A stretch of 64,000 nucleotides of DNA from Bacteroidales bacterium (GCA_017541145.1 JAFXZT010000034.1:1-64000); one strand, 5' to 3'. Positions 8,401 through 17,690 are shown, counted from the first letter of the stretch. The notes: generated from the sequence alone by a model not told the origin. Numbers and translations: made by a program.

Positions 8401-9972
8401 TTACACCACCACTTTCAAAATTTCTTTTTCGTTGTCTAATTTTATCACTTTTGTGCCTAAAACTTTGTTTTTGTTGAAACAAAACGAAAGCATATAGCCT
8501 TTGTTAATGTGGTAATAATCAAGATATTCTGAAAGTTGTTTTTCTCCTCGCTCGTTATAACTTTGACCGCGCCAGATTTTCATTTCGATGATGTATTGTT
8601 TTCCGAGATAATCAATAATCATATCGGTGCGAGATAGGTCGCGGGTCTGTGCCTCGATGTAATAATGTCCTGTGCCGTTGATTATCGGACGGATATAGAG
8701 CATAAAGAAACGGCGACCTTCCTCTTCGCGGAATTTTTCTGTGCTTTTTTTGTAGATGTCGTTGAAATGGTCGGCAAATTTTTCGAGGATCTTGTCCATT
8801 TTAAGTTCGCCGTTTTCTATGAATTGGTTTTTGTCGATTTGTCCCTCGCGAAAAAGTCGGTTGTCAAGTTCTTTCTCGTCCATAAACAAATTGTACAGCC
8901 AAGTTTCAGTTATACGGTTTGAAATTTTCACCTTGCCGTTGTTGTCTGCGATGTAATTGAACATCGCTGCAATTGACTCGTGCTTGTTGTAGATGTTAAA
9001 ATTGGCTTCCAATCCGTTGAAAAGCAATTCTTTGAGCATTTTTTTTATGTCAGCAAAATCTTCCAGCTTTTTGGTCAGGTCGTCAAAGAAAGTGTTTGAT
9101 TCTTTGAGTAACATTTTTACAACATTCAAAACGCCGTTTTTGTTCCAACCGAGATTTTTTTCGTCAATAAGTTTGCAAATTTTTGACGTTAAAAACGGAT
9201 ACCCCGATGTGTAATCGTATATTAATGAAGCAATTTCAGAAATATTCATTCCCGTTTTATGGTCGTTTTCATAATCGGAAAGCATTTGAGAAATTTGTTC
9301 AACAGAAAATGACATTTTACCATCAAATCTTTCTGCTATATTCCACGGCGAATTGTATTGATGTTCGCTGTCAGGACGTACTTTTAGTTTGAGATTTTTG
9401 ATGTCGTAAACGCCCGCAAGAATTACGGACTGAAAAGTAGGACGTATAGTTTTATTGAGAAATTTTTTTCTCGACATCCTTAAAAATTCAACAAACGAAT
9501 CATAACTGCTTACACTGTCAAATTCATCAATAATAAGGACAATCGGTTTGGTAGAATCGGCACAAATATCTCCTATAAAATCAGAAAAATCATCAAAATC
9601 AATTTCTTTTTTTTCGGAATTGTTTTTAACAATATCCGTAAGCCCGTTTTTTAAGAAATCTGTCGCATTTTTGAGGGTCGGAGATTTAATTTGTTTTTTC
9701 ATCTCTTTCAATAATGCGAATGAAAGTGCTTCTATATTTTTGTATTCTCGTTCTGTAAAATCTTCAAAACTTAACGAAAACACCACATAATTATCACTCA
9801 ACTTGTTAGCCAAGTGATAAAGCGTAGTTGTTTTTCCGTATTGACGACCACGGTTGATGGTAATATATTGACCTTGTTCAACAAGTTTTTCGATTTGTGA
9901 AAGTCTCTCGCTGAGGTCTACCATATAATGGTCTTCGGTGTAACATGTCCCCGTTATGTTAAATCTCCTCAT
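8401..9972 (-). CDS. AAA ATPase with C-terminal PD-(D/E)XK nuclease-like domain
   Basis: This 523-residue protein belongs to a large Bacteroidota family of unknown role. An N-terminal ATPase (about residues 15-280) has Walker [13 protein letters not shown] and Walker [14 protein letters not shown]. The C-terminal domain (about 420-520) has the nuclease-type core [20 protein letters not shown] (D...ExK), with the tail [21 protein letters not shown]. Many copies usually occur per genome, and roles in defence or selfish spread have been proposed but not shown for this one. It interrupts the glycosyltransferase run, diverges from the BRO-Fic gene with overlapping promoters, and a hairpin element follows its stop. 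Confidence 0.85.
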   Translation of the reverse strand: MRRFNITGTCYTEDHYMVDLSERLSQIEKLVEQGQYITINRGRQYGKTTTLYHLANKLSDNYVVFSLSFEDFTEREYKNIEALSFALLKEMKKQIKSPTLKNATDFLKNGLTDIVKNNSEKKEIDFDDFSDFIGDICADSTKPIVLIIDEFDSVSSYDSFVEFLRMSRKKFLNKTIRPTFQSVILAGVYDIKNLKLKVRPDSEHQYNSPWNIAERFDGKMSFSVEQISQMLSDYENDHKTGMNISEIASLIYDYTSGYPFLTSKICKLIDEKNLGWNKNGVLNVVKMLLKESNTFFDDLTKKLEDFADIKKMLKELLFNGLEANFNIYNKHESIAAMFNYIADNNGKVKISNRITETWLYNLFMDEKELDNRLFREGQIDKNQFIENGELKMDKILEKFADHFNDIYKKSTEKFREEEGRRFFMLYIRPIINGTGHYYIEAQTRDLSRTDMIIDYLGKQYIIEMKIWRGQSYNERGEKQLSEYLDYYHINKGYMLSFCFNKNKVLGTKVIKLDNEKEILKVVV

Positions 9973-9995
9973 AATGCCGAAATTTTATTTTTATG

Positions 9996-10028
9996 CAAAT
10001 GTACGGATTTTTTTGTGGTAAATTCAAA
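9996..10028 (-). promoter_or_regulatory. Promoter of the AAA ATPase gene
   Basis: On the minus strand TTTG (10025-10028) is followed by 21 bases and TACATTTG (9996-10003), a full Bacteroidota consensus. The ATG is at 9972. It interleaves with the divergent Fic promoter. Confidence 0.65.
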
Positions 10029-10045
10029 CCTATTCGCTAATTTTG
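10012..10045 (+). promoter_or_regulatory. Promoter of the BRO-Fic gene
   Basis: TTTG (10012-10015), 22 bases, then TAATTTTG (10038-10045), 17 bases before the ATG at 10063. This supports the 10063 start over the longer frame that opens at 9928. Confidence 0.6.
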
Positions 10046-10062
10046 TAAAAAATAGCCTATTT

Positions 10063-10944
10063 ATGTCGGTAAATAAAATTTCCATACGTTTTTTTGATGA
10101 CAGAGAAGTGCGTGCCGTTTGGAACGATGACGAAAACAGATGGTATTTTTCGGTGCTTGATATAATCGGAGTGCTTAATAATGAGGACGATTACACCAAA
10201 AACCGAAACTATTGGAAGTACCTGAAAAATAAACTCCGTAAAGAGCAAAATGAGTTGGTTAGTGCCACTAACCAACTGAAAATCCTTGCTGCTGACGGTA
10301 AACGTTATAATACTGATGTCCTTGATAATGATGGAGTTATAAAGTTAGCACAGTCAATGCCGAATACAAAATCAGCAAGGTTTATACAATGGTTTACGTA
10401 TAGTGATGAAACTATTGACGGCAAGAGCAAAACTAAGGCATACGCACTTTTTGAAAGCGGTTTGATTAACTCCATCGAAGTCGGTACGTTGAAAGGTTTG
10501 CAACAGATTCATTCGTATCTGTTTGGCGGATTGTACGATTTCGCGGGGCAAATCAGACAAGTAAATATCGCAAAAGGCGGATTTCAATTCGCTATGGCGC
10601 AGTATCTGCCGCAAACACTTCAACAAATTGAAAAAATGCCGGACAATACTTTTGACGAAATTGTTGACAAATATGTTGAAATGAATGTTGCTCATCCGTT
10701 TCGAGAAGGCAATGGTCGAAGCACACGTATTTGGCTTGATATGTTGCTCAAAAAGCAAATAAAAAAATGTGTTGATTGGAGTCAAATAAACAAAAATGAT
10801 TATCTCAACGCTATGATTCGTAGTGCCGTTGATTCTGCTAAAATTCGTGAACTTTTACGTAACGCTTTGACTGATAAAATTATCGATCGGGAGATGTTTA
10901 TGAAAGGTATTGATTATTCGTATTATTATGAGCAAGGTTCATAA
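10063..10944 (+). CDS. BRO-N / class III Fic fusion protein
   Basis: This 293-residue protein is a putative AMP-transferase. Residues 1 to about 112 look like a BRO-N (phage antirepressor-type) domain: [42 protein letters not shown]. Residues about 118-293 are a Fic domain with [19 protein letters not shown] and the motif [12 protein letters not shown] (211-222), catalytic histidine included. The C-terminal IDYSYYYEQ fits the self-inhibiting helix of class III Fic proteins such as Neisseria NmFic, except that it reads SxxxEQ rather than SxxxEG/N. A self-inhibited enzyme needs no separate antitoxin gene, and none is seen. Start chosen at 10063 because a promoter ends just before it. Target unknown. 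Confidence 0.85.
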   Translation: MSVNKISIRFFDDREVRAVWNDDENRWYFSVLDIIGVLNNEDDYTKNRNYWKYLKNKLRKEQNELVSATNQLKILAADGKRYNTDVLDNDGVIKLAQSMPNTKSARFIQWFTYSDETIDGKSKTKAYALFESGLINSIEVGTLKGLQQIHSYLFGGLYDFAGQIRQVNIAKGGFQFAMAQYLPQTLQQIEKMPDNTFDEIVDKYVEMNVAHPFREGNGRSTRIWLDMLLKKQIKKCVDWSQINKNDYLNAMIRSAVDSAKIRELLRNALTDKIIDREMFMKGIDYSYYYEQGS

Positions 10945-10987
10945 TAAATGTTATAACTACCAACTATTGTAATTGAAATTTTTATTT

Positions 10988-11040
10988 AACCCAAATATGG
11001 CGAAATCTTTGATTTCGCCATATTTGGTTATTATGATTTT
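10988..11040. terminator. Bidirectional terminator between Fic and GT4
   Basis: A 17-bp perfect stem (10991-11007 with 11011-11027, loop TTT) lies between the convergent stops at 10944 and 11042. T-rich sequence follows on the plus side (11034-11041). Confidence 0.7.
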
Positions 11041-11041
11041 T

Positions 11042-12085
11042 TTATAGACTTATTATAAAATTAGATATTTTGTAGGCGATGTTTTGTGTAGAAAATATTG
11101 TCTTACTTAATGAAATATTGTTTTGTGATATTTCGTTTAAATTAGAGGTTGATGCTAAATTTAATGCATTTGCAATTGATTCTCTATTATTAGGGTTAAA
11201 TAAAATATTTCCGCTGTCTTTTAGAGTTTCCGTGATATTTCCTACAGATGGACCTATTACAGGTTTGCCAAATGTGAACGCCATAAAAACTACTCCACTA
11301 TTGAGAGTGTCGGTCCTTGGTATAAAAACTACATCACTAGCGTTGAAATACTTTTGTAACTCATTATCATCTACTTTTCTGTCGATATATATTAAATTTT
11401 TACCTGCATGCCAAAAACGGTATATTTTGTTGTATATTTTTTCTATAATTGAGCTGTAGTGATCTATTTTGCCACCTACAACTAATAGTTTTTTGTTTTT
11501 GATGTTGCTATCTTTAAATGCTCTTAAAAACAATTTAACTTCTTCTTTGTTCCTTAATGAACCAAATATTAAAATTACAAAATTATCTTTGTTAATTGAT
11601 AGATTTTTTCTTGCATCTTCTCTACTTATTGTGTTCGGTATAGAGTTGAAACAAGGATGAGGAATTATTGTTATTTGGGTGTTGAAATTTTTATATGTTG
11701 ATTTATAATAATTTGCAGAATAATATCCAAGACAAATTACGCCATCCATCATGGAATAAAAAGTCTCATAAAGTTTTCTATTTCCTTCTGTATTATTATA
11801 ATGAGGAAATTTGTTATGATATATTCCTATTAATTTAGAATTATTATTTTTTATGGATATTAATCTTTCTTTTATTGTTTCTAAAACAGAATCGAATTTT
11901 TTGTTGTAAAAATTTGTTATATATTCAGGCCAATGTATCAGGTAGTAATCTGCATAGAAATTTTCTTCCCAAAAGAAATCTAATCCCCATACAACATCGA
12001 AATATTCTTTAAGACTTTCGTATTGCTCTTTAATGTAGGAATTTAATTCGTTTCTACTTGCTACGATGGCTAATGTTTTTTTCAT
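11042..12085 (-). CDS. Glycosyltransferase family 4-like protein (paralogue A)
   Basis: This 347-residue GT-B enzyme has FVILIFGSLRNKEEV (start of the nucleotide-binding domain), KKLLVVGG, FNASDVVFIPRTDTLNSGVV and GKPVIGPSVGNITE, the GT4-like donor-site loop. It is a close relative of the protein at 12441-13478, which starts identically (MKKTL.IV). That match places the start at 12085. The longer open frame to 12250 runs through remains of another gene. The locus suggests a role in surface glycan assembly. Sugar unknown. Confidence 0.75.
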   Translation of the reverse strand: MKKTLAIVASRNELNSYIKEQYESLKEYFDVVWGLDFFWEENFYADYYLIHWPEYITNFYNKKFDSVLETIKERLISIKNNNSKLIGIYHNKFPHYNNTEGNRKLYETFYSMMDGVICLGYYSANYYKSTYKNFNTQITIIPHPCFNSIPNTISREDARKNLSINKDNFVILIFGSLRNKEEVKLFLRAFKDSNIKNKKLLVVGGKIDHYSSIIEKIYNKIYRFWHAGKNLIYIDRKVDDNELQKYFNASDVVFIPRTDTLNSGVVFMAFTFGKPVIGPSVGNITETLKDSGNILFNPNNRESIANALNLASTSNLNEISQNNISLSKTIFSTQNIAYKISNFIISL

Positions 12086-12093
12086 TTTTTTAT

Positions 12094-12278
12094 TTAATTT
12101 ATGATTTCTTTGTCCCAAAGTTTTTTCAAAAATATTTCTGCCGGAAGAACTTCTTTTAATAACCGGTTTTTTCGGGAAAAAGTTGCAGCAAAAGTGTTGT
12201 TTTTCCTGTTTGTCTTGCTCCAAAAAGGAAAACACTGTCTTCTTTTGCATCGTTTATAGTTAAATATCTGTTAATCAT
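12094..12278 (-). pseudogene. Collapsed AAA_14/DUF4143-type ATPase remnant
   Basis: From the ATG at 12278 one frame reads MINRYLTINDAKED and then VFLFGARQTGKTTLLLQLF, a clear N-terminal Walker A block of the DUF4143-type ATPases, before a stop about 38 codons in. In another frame the next bases read LKEVLPAEIFLKKLWDKEI and stop at 12094, which resembles the C-terminal tail of such proteins. About 340 residues between the two ends are missing, so this looks like an internal deletion. Its end lies 8 bases before the start of the next glycosyltransferase gene. Confidence 0.65.
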
Positions 12279-12300
12279 AGTTTTAATATTTTAAAAAGCT

Positions 12301-12384
12301 GTAAAATCGGGAGTAGTACTCAGTATTTTATTGTAAAATCGGGAGTAGTACTCCGTATTTTCTTGTAAAATCAGGAGTTTGTGC
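12301..12384. repeat. 32-bp tandem repeats with a dyad core
   Basis: Units start at 12301, 12333 and 12365 with GTAAAATC(G/A)GGAGT. The first two are 32 bases long and nearly identical, and the third breaks off after about 15 bases. Unit 2 holds GGAGTA-G-TACTCC, an exact dyad with one central base. The array lies between two related GT4 genes, upstream of the ATPase remnant on the minus strand. Confidence 0.75.
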
Positions 12385-12440
12385 AAAAATATAAATTATC
12401 GATGTAATAGAAAAAATGGTTGAGTTTATTTTTTTAGAAA

Positions 12441-13478
12441 TTAAAATACTTGTTTTTTTTCTAAATATTCATGTATTTTCTTTGCAACTGATTTGCCTAA
12501 AAAATCATCTGTAATTTTTAGTTGTGTGTGTCTATTATTTGCAATATTTTCTATTATTTCAACAGCTTTGTTTATATCATTTAATGGAAATGTGTAGTTT
12601 CCTGTTTCTTCTGCTAATTCTGTTATATTTCCTACTGCTGGAGAAACAAATGGGATGCCGAATGTCATTGACATAATCGCTATTCCAGAATTTAGATTTT
12701 GTATTCTGGGAACTAATGTTACGTCTGCTGCCTTGTAATAATATTGTATTTGATTTTCTTCGACGAACTGACCGCATGATGATTTGAAATTTTTGCCTAA
12801 ATAGTAATATCTTTTTATTCTGCTTATTTGCTTTGTGTAAAAATTTCTCATGTCGTTTAGTTCTCCGCCTCCAATTAATAATTTTTTGTTTTTTATTTTT
12901 AATTTTTTGAAGATTTTGTATAAAAGCATTACTTCTGATTGTGACCTTAGATTTCCAACAAACGTAATTACAAAATCTTTATCATCTAATTTAAAATATT
13001 TTTTTGCTTCTTGGGTGGTGATTGTGTTTGGAACACTTTCAAAGAGTGCGTGTTTTATTATATAATGTTCAATATTTTCTGATTCCGGAAACATCTCTTT
13101 TATCAAATCGACAGAATATTTCCCTAAATGAAATATTTTATTGACGTTTGTATATACTATTTTAAAAAGATTTGTATTAAAATCGTTGACAGAAAAATGT
13201 GGTGTTTTGTCATGAAAAAATGCAGAAACAATTGAACCATGTTTTTTTAATAAATTAATTCTTTCATGTAGTTGAGACAACGAATAAGAATACCTGTCTT
13301 GACCGACTTTTATATTTTCAGGCCAATGTATTATGTAATGATCTGTCTTAAAATTTTTATCCCAAAAAAAGTCATTACCCCAATATACTGTGTAATATTC
13401 GCTGAGATTGGAAATTAATTCTTTGATGTAAGTATTGTTCGGATTCTGAAATGATACTATGGTAAGAGTCTTTTTCAT
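12441..13478 (-). CDS. Glycosyltransferase family 4-like protein (paralogue B)
   Basis: This 345-residue GT-B enzyme is paralogous to the 11042-12085 product. It shares VYWGNDFFWDKNFKTDHYII (compare VVWGLDFFWEENFYADYYLI in the paralogue), VPNTIT, FVITFVGNLRSQSEV, KKLLIGGGELNDM, YKAADVTLVPRIQNLNSGIA and PFVSPAVGNITELAEETGN. Its ATG shares one base with the stop of the upstream GT10 gene (TAATG), so the two are coupled. The pair probably arose by duplication, with accessory DNA later inserted between them. Confidence 0.76.
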   Translation of the reverse strand: MKKTLTIVSFQNPNNTYIKELISNLSEYYTVYWGNDFFWDKNFKTDHYIIHWPENIKVGQDRYSYSLSQLHERINLLKKHGSIVSAFFHDKTPHFSVNDFNTNLFKIVYTNVNKIFHLGKYSVDLIKEMFPESENIEHYIIKHALFESVPNTITTQEAKKYFKLDDKDFVITFVGNLRSQSEVMLLYKIFKKLKIKNKKLLIGGGELNDMRNFYTKQISRIKRYYYLGKNFKSSCGQFVEENQIQYYYKAADVTLVPRIQNLNSGIAIMSMTFGIPFVSPAVGNITELAEETGNYTFPLNDINKAVEIIENIANNRHTQLKITDDFLGKSVAKKIHEYLEKKQVF

Positions 13479-14464
13479 TATTTTCCTGTAATTTGGTGGA
13501 TTTTGTTTATTGCTTTATCTATTGCCTTGAATTCTTCTTGTTTGAAATCTATATTTTCGTAAGCATAATTATATGTGTCAATACATGAATTGAGCCTTTG
13601 AACATATTCTTCCGCTGACATGTTTTCGATGTAATCGAGTAAGTTTTGTATCGATTGAAATTCTGAAACATCTACAAAACTTTTTTCTTTGAATATTTCA
13701 TAGATTTCTTTTGTTCCATAATAGATAGGAAGGCATCCTGCTGTAATACTATCCCAAATTTTTTCTGTGATATAATATCCATATTTAGTATTTTCCATGC
13801 AAAGATTGAATTTGTATTTAGACAAAAAGTCCATTTTGCTTTTATGCCAATCGTTTGTCATTCTGTCTTCCATTGTAGTTTTTATGAAATTCGGCCACCA
13901 TCTTCCGCAGATATCTACTATATTTCTTTTGTAACCTTCTATCGCAATTTTTTGTCTGTATTCTGATAAATCTAAATTTTCTCCATTGATGTAATACTCA
14001 AAGTGAGGTCTGTATGTTCCTAAATTACAAATCATTTTCTCTCTTTGCTTAAAATGATTTAAATCGATATGATTTAATTTTTTTACTATACATGATCCAA
14101 ACCAAGTGTAATGATTTAGAAATACATCATTAGTGAATACATCCATTACATTAATTTCCGGTTTATAAAAACGTTTAGGAAATTTGGATATTGTAATATT
14201 ACAATATCTTGGTTCATGAGTCCAAACAAGAACAGGAATATTTCTGTGTTCAAATCTCCAGAGGTATAAGTCTTTCTTAGAAATTATTGGGAATCGTTGT
14301 GTTATATATAAATCAGCGTCGTGTTCATTTTTAGTTTCAACAATGCCTTTATTATTGATATATTTTACCCATTCTTCATAATTTTTAAAATTATCAGTAT
14401 CCTTTGGATTGCCAAATGGTGTAAATTTTATATCTCCTAATGCAAAGTATTTTATTGTTGCCAT
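13478..14464 (-). CDS. GT10-family alpha-1,3-fucosyltransferase
   Basis: This 328-residue protein has the GT10 signature: YKFNLCMENTKYGYYITEKI followed by WDSITAGCLPIYYG (about residues 215-248), which binds GDP-fucose, and the upstream PVLVWTHEPRYCN. Bacterial members put fucose on surface glycans, sometimes mimicking host Lewis structures. It lacks the C-terminal heptad repeats seen in Helicobacter enzymes. It is coupled to the GT4 gene downstream and follows the DUF5672 gene by 15 bp. Confidence 0.88.
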   Translation of the reverse strand: MATIKYFALGDIKFTPFGNPKDTDNFKNYEEWVKYINNKGIVETKNEHDADLYITQRFPIISKKDLYLWRFEHRNIPVLVWTHEPRYCNITISKFPKRFYKPEINVMDVFTNDVFLNHYTWFGSCIVKKLNHIDLNHFKQREKMICNLGTYRPHFEYYINGENLDLSEYRQKIAIEGYKRNIVDICGRWWPNFIKTTMEDRMTNDWHKSKMDFLSKYKFNLCMENTKYGYYITEKIWDSITAGCLPIYYGTKEIYEIFKEKSFVDVSEFQSIQNLLDYIENMSAEEYVQRLNSCIDTYNYAYENIDFKQEEFKAIDKAINKIHQITGK

Positions 14465-14479
14465 TTTTTATTTGAATAA

Positions 14480-15337
14480 TTATAATGTTATATGTTTATT
14501 CCAAAATGTTCTTTTGTATTCTAACTGAAATGCATGACAAAATGTCGGTAATGAATTGTTATATAATGTACTAAGATATTCTATATTTTCTTCGAAACTG
14601 AATTTATACGATTCATTAAAACTGGGAAGATTATATATATTTGTGCGTATTTTAATTACCTTATCCCAAAATTTTGGTCTTGATTTGAAATTATTTATTT
14701 TTTCTATAAAAATTTTACTTAGTAGTATATCTTCATGGTAGTTATTTGCTATTTCTAAATCATAGTCATTTTTTATGGTTAAAATTTTAATAATTGCTTT
14801 TATTTTAGATATGAGATTTTGTCTTTCGTATTTGTTTTCAAATATATATATTTTTCTTATATCACTTAGTATGTTAATCATATCTTTGGTGTTTCTTAAA
14901 GATAATCCTCCATTCATGCATTGCATGTATTCTGAATTTTTATCGCATTTTCTACCTCCTTTAAAAATTGGCGCACCTATGTAACTATATTTCTTTTTAC
15001 ACCATTCTTCTAATTCATCTCTAAATACGTAGGCATCTAATTGATAAATGAGTATGTATTCAAATTCTTTGAACCTTTTATAGAAATTGATTGATAACAT
15101 AAAATTATTGTAGCTTTGAATGCTTTTAAAATTTTTGAAATCAAAGAATTCTGTTAATATGTTTATTTTATATTTTTGGGCTAATTTTATGTATTCGTTA
15201 AGGTTATTTTTTTTATATGTAACTATACAAATTTTGTATTTATTTAGTATTTCTAGGCAACGGATATAAGAAATTTTTTCGTATTTGTCCATTGTTGCTT
15301 TATATACAGGTATCGTAATTATTACTTTATTTTTCAT
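14480..15337 (-). CDS. DUF5672 putative glycosyltransferase
   Basis: This 285-residue protein has the DUF5672 pattern: an N-terminal IITIPVYK, then YNNFMLS, then FEYILIYQLDAYVFRDELEE (DxD-like metal site), WCKKKYSYIGAPIF, CMNGGLSLRNTKDM and HEDILLSKIF. DUF5672 proteins are common in capsule and O-antigen loci and look like GT-A enzymes, but their reaction is not established. It follows the GT2 gene by about 84 bp in the same direction. Confidence 0.75.
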   Translation of the reverse strand: MKNKVIITIPVYKATMDKYEKISYIRCLEILNKYKICIVTYKKNNLNEYIKLAQKYKINILTEFFDFKNFKSIQSYNNFMLSINFYKRFKEFEYILIYQLDAYVFRDELEEWCKKKYSYIGAPIFKGGRKCDKNSEYMQCMNGGLSLRNTKDMINILSDIRKIYIFENKYERQNLISKIKAIIKILTIKNDYDLEIANNYHEDILLSKIFIEKINNFKSRPKFWDKVIKIRTNIYNLPSFNESYKFSFEENIEYLSTLYNNSLPTFCHAFQLEYKRTFWNKHITL

Positions 15338-15421
15338 TATTAGAATTTTTTTGACACATCGAAATGTTGTGGCTATTTTTTGTTTCTCGTATTTTTATTT
15401 GGTATAATGATTATAATGTGT

Positions 15422-16225
15422 TTATGTATTTGTTAATTGCTTTTGAGTTTTGTTGAACATATTTTTTATTTTCCTTTTTATCCATCCGGCAACATATCGA
15501 GGATGGGTGAGTATCATAATATAATGGTTTAATTTCTGTTTCCATTTTGGGTCGTATTTGATTTTTAAGATGAAATTGTAATATCTTTTTCGTATAATAG
15601 ATATTTCATTTATCCCTAGTTGACGGTTTGTTTCACTAATTCCTCCAGTATCGAATTTTGATACTATTATGTTGATATATTTAAATGTGAATCCTTTGAA
15701 TAGTATTTTTACGAAAAAGTCATAGTCCGAACATATTTTCAAGGTTTCATCAAAGAGATATTTCTTTTGAAGAACTGTTTTAGTAAATGCTGATTGATGA
15801 ACTATGTTATTTTTATAAAATGCTTGTTTATTCATTATGATTTTGGGTTCTTTAATATAATTTTTGCCGACCATATAAGTCCTTCCATAAATTACATCTG
15901 CGTCATATTCTTTTCCGTTAAAAACTTTTGCTAATACATCATTGTCATAAAATTCATCGCCACCGTTCATGAAATTTACATATTCACCGGATGCTAATTT
16001 AATACCTTTATTCATAGCATTGTAAATACCTTTGTCGGGTTCGGAAATTAAGATGTCAATTCTGTTGCGGTATTTTTCTAGTATTTGTAGAGTACCGTCG
16101 GTTGATGCACCGTCTACAACAATCCATTCAAAGTCTTGAAAGGTTTGATTGACTATGCTTTGACATGTGCGTTCTATTGTAGATGCGATGTTTAGACAAA
16201 CTGTTATTATTGTTAGTTTTTTCAT
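15422..16225 (-). CDS. GT2-family glycosyltransferase with LTHPRY tail
   Basis: This 267-residue GT-A enzyme has KLTIITVCLNIASTIERTCQ, EWIVVDGASTDGT, SEPDKGIYNAMNKGI and NFMNGGDEFYDND, as in WcaA/WcaE-like GT2 enzymes, then HQSAF and CSDYDFFVKILF. After the catalytic core the C-terminus carries LTHPRYVAGWIKRKI (bases 15467-15511), a stretch also found at the ends of the two unrelated-fold GT4 enzymes next door. A TACTTTTG box at 16242-16249 may give it an extra promoter. Confidence 0.85.
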   Translation of the reverse strand: MKKLTIITVCLNIASTIERTCQSIVNQTFQDFEWIVVDGASTDGTLQILEKYRNRIDILISEPDKGIYNAMNKGIKLASGEYVNFMNGGDEFYDNDVLAKVFNGKEYDADVIYGRTYMVGKNYIKEPKIIMNKQAFYKNNIVHQSAFTKTVLQKKYLFDETLKICSDYDFFVKILFKGFTFKYINIIVSKFDTGGISETNRQLGINEISIIRKRYYNFILKIKYDPKWKQKLNHYIMILTHPRYVAGWIKRKIKNMFNKTQKQLTNT

Positions 16226-16241
16226 TGATTTTTATTTTCTG

Positions 16242-16249
16242 CAAAAGTA
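16242..16249 (-). promoter_or_regulatory. Possible -7 box (TACTTTTG) for the GT2 gene
   Basis: An exact TAnnTTTG on the minus strand, 17 bases before the GT2 ATG, in the short gap after the GT4 stop. It may add internal initiation to the long operon. Confidence 0.4.
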
Positions 16250-16256
16250 AAAATAA

Positions 16257-17687
16257 TTATTTTGATTTTATTATTTTTCTTTTAATCCATCCTGCAATAT
16301 AGCGCGGATGAGTTAGAACCATTTTATAAAACTCTCTTCGTTGATCAAGATAGTCTAAAAAGTCGTTGCTTTTTTTAACTTCTTCATTTTGTTGTTTTTG
16401 ATGTTTTATAAATTCAGCATCTAATTCAGAAAAAGGTTCTTTACTTTCATTTAAGCCATTTTTTGCCAATATTCTTTTGTATAAATCAATGTATTTTTGT
16501 GCTATTATGTCGTAAGAAAAATTATCTTCAATATATTTTCTAATTGTATTGGAATCGTATTTTCTTTTTAATGCTAATTTTATTCCTTCAATAAGTGCAT
16601 CAACAGTGAAGTCATTACAAATAACACCGTTATGTTCATTAATTAAATCATCAGTTCCACTGCATGGAAATGCTATTACAGGTGTTCCGCAGCTCATGGC
16701 TTCGATTGGAGTTTGCGCAAACGCTTCTTTAAATGACGGCATTACAAAATAATCAGCAGCGGAATAATATTGGGATAGTAGATTTTCATCACTGATGTAT
16801 CCTGTACATCGTATTGAAAATGTAGTTTTGGGAATTTCACGATAATTACCGATGCATAACAGAAAGATGTTCCTTATTTTCGCCTCTTCTAATGCGTTTA
16901 TTAATTCTTTTAGACCTTTGCGCGTATCATCAAGAAAGGATGAGGAGAACATAAATACAATCATCTCATTAGGGATGTTCAATTTTTTGCGACTTGTTTT
17001 TTTATCGTAAGGAATATATTTTCTTGTATCAACCCCGTTGTTAATTAGTGTTATGGGGTATTTCCCTAATGTCTTGTTTGCATTTATGGCTTTTTGCATT
17101 TGTTTAGAAATAGCTACAACGTTGATGTTTCCGTTGTTAGATAGTGCTTTGCGTTTTATGTTAATGCATTCTTTTTCGATTGTGAGCAATTGTGATGAGG
17201 CTTTTTGGTTGCTATCTAAATAATGAAAGCACCCTAACAATGGGTTTAAATCGTGTAGTGTCCAAACAATGGGCTTTTTGATGTTTATAAAGAATGATGG
17301 AAAATCTATGAAATTTCCAATCCAATGTAAATGAATTATATCGGCTTCTTTTATCCATGGATGATTGATTAAGTCTTTATAATTGTTAGATGATAGAGTT
17401 GTAAATATTGGGTATTTCTCTTTTTTTAATACTTTAGATATTTTAATTTTAAAATACCTGTTTTTCTCCGGTTTTATAATATATTTATTTCTTTGTATAA
17501 ATCTTATAAATTTGAATTTACTCCAATTATATTTATCTTCAGGTATTACGTTGATGTATTTAGTGTTTTCACCTTTTGAAGTTATAATGCAAGTGTTTAC
17601 ACCGAGAGTTTGAAGCGCGTTGCTTATTCTTAATGCGCATAAAGCAGCCCCGCCGGTTTGATATTTATTGATATGAAGTATTCGCAT
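16257..17687 (-). CDS. GT4 glycosyltransferase, tandem copy 1
   Basis: This 476-residue GT-B enzyme has the N-terminal glycine loop MRILHINKYQTGGAALCALR, IVWTLHDLNPLLGCFHYLD, INNGVDTRKYIPYDK, MFSSSFLDDTRKGL and the donor-site motif FVMPSFKEAFAQTPIEAMSC. It is a tandem duplicate of the next gene (17691-19115). The middle of the two genes is nearly identical in DNA while the ends diverge. After the catalytic domain comes a charged linker, then LTHPRYIAGWIKRKI at the C-terminus (bases 16272-16316). Three bases separate it from copy 2, so they are co-transcribed. Confidence 0.86.
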   Translation of the reverse strand: MRILHINKYQTGGAALCALRISNALQTLGVNTCIITSKGENTKYINVIPEDKYNWSKFKFIRFIQRNKYIIKPEKNRYFKIKISKVLKKEKYPIFTTLSSNNYKDLINHPWIKEADIIHLHWIGNFIDFPSFFINIKKPIVWTLHDLNPLLGCFHYLDSNQKASSQLLTIEKECINIKRKALSNNGNINVVAISKQMQKAINANKTLGKYPITLINNGVDTRKYIPYDKKTSRKKLNIPNEMIVFMFSSSFLDDTRKGLKELINALEEAKIRNIFLLCIGNYREIPKTTFSIRCTGYISDENLLSQYYSAADYFVMPSFKEAFAQTPIEAMSCGTPVIAFPCSGTDDLINEHNGVICNDFTVDALIEGIKLALKRKYDSNTIRKYIEDNFSYDIIAQKYIDLYKRILAKNGLNESKEPFSELDAEFIKHQKQQNEEVKKSNDFLDYLDQRREFYKMVLTHPRYIAGWIKRKIIKSK

Positions 17688-17690
17688 TGG

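Noticed and set aside
9928..10062. Longer N-terminus for the BRO-Fic gene starting at 9928
   Set aside because: The extra 45 codons lie antisense to the start of the ATPase gene and over both promoters. They read as unstructured, cysteine-rich sequence, and the -7 box ends at 10045.
12086..12250. Extended start of the 11042-12085 glycosyltransferase
   Set aside because: The added residues translate an out-of-frame ATPase remnant, and the paralogue at 12441-13478 begins at the equivalent of 12085.
12301..12384. CRISPR array from the 32-bp repeats
   Set aside because: The repeats are directly adjacent with no spacers, and there are fewer than three units.
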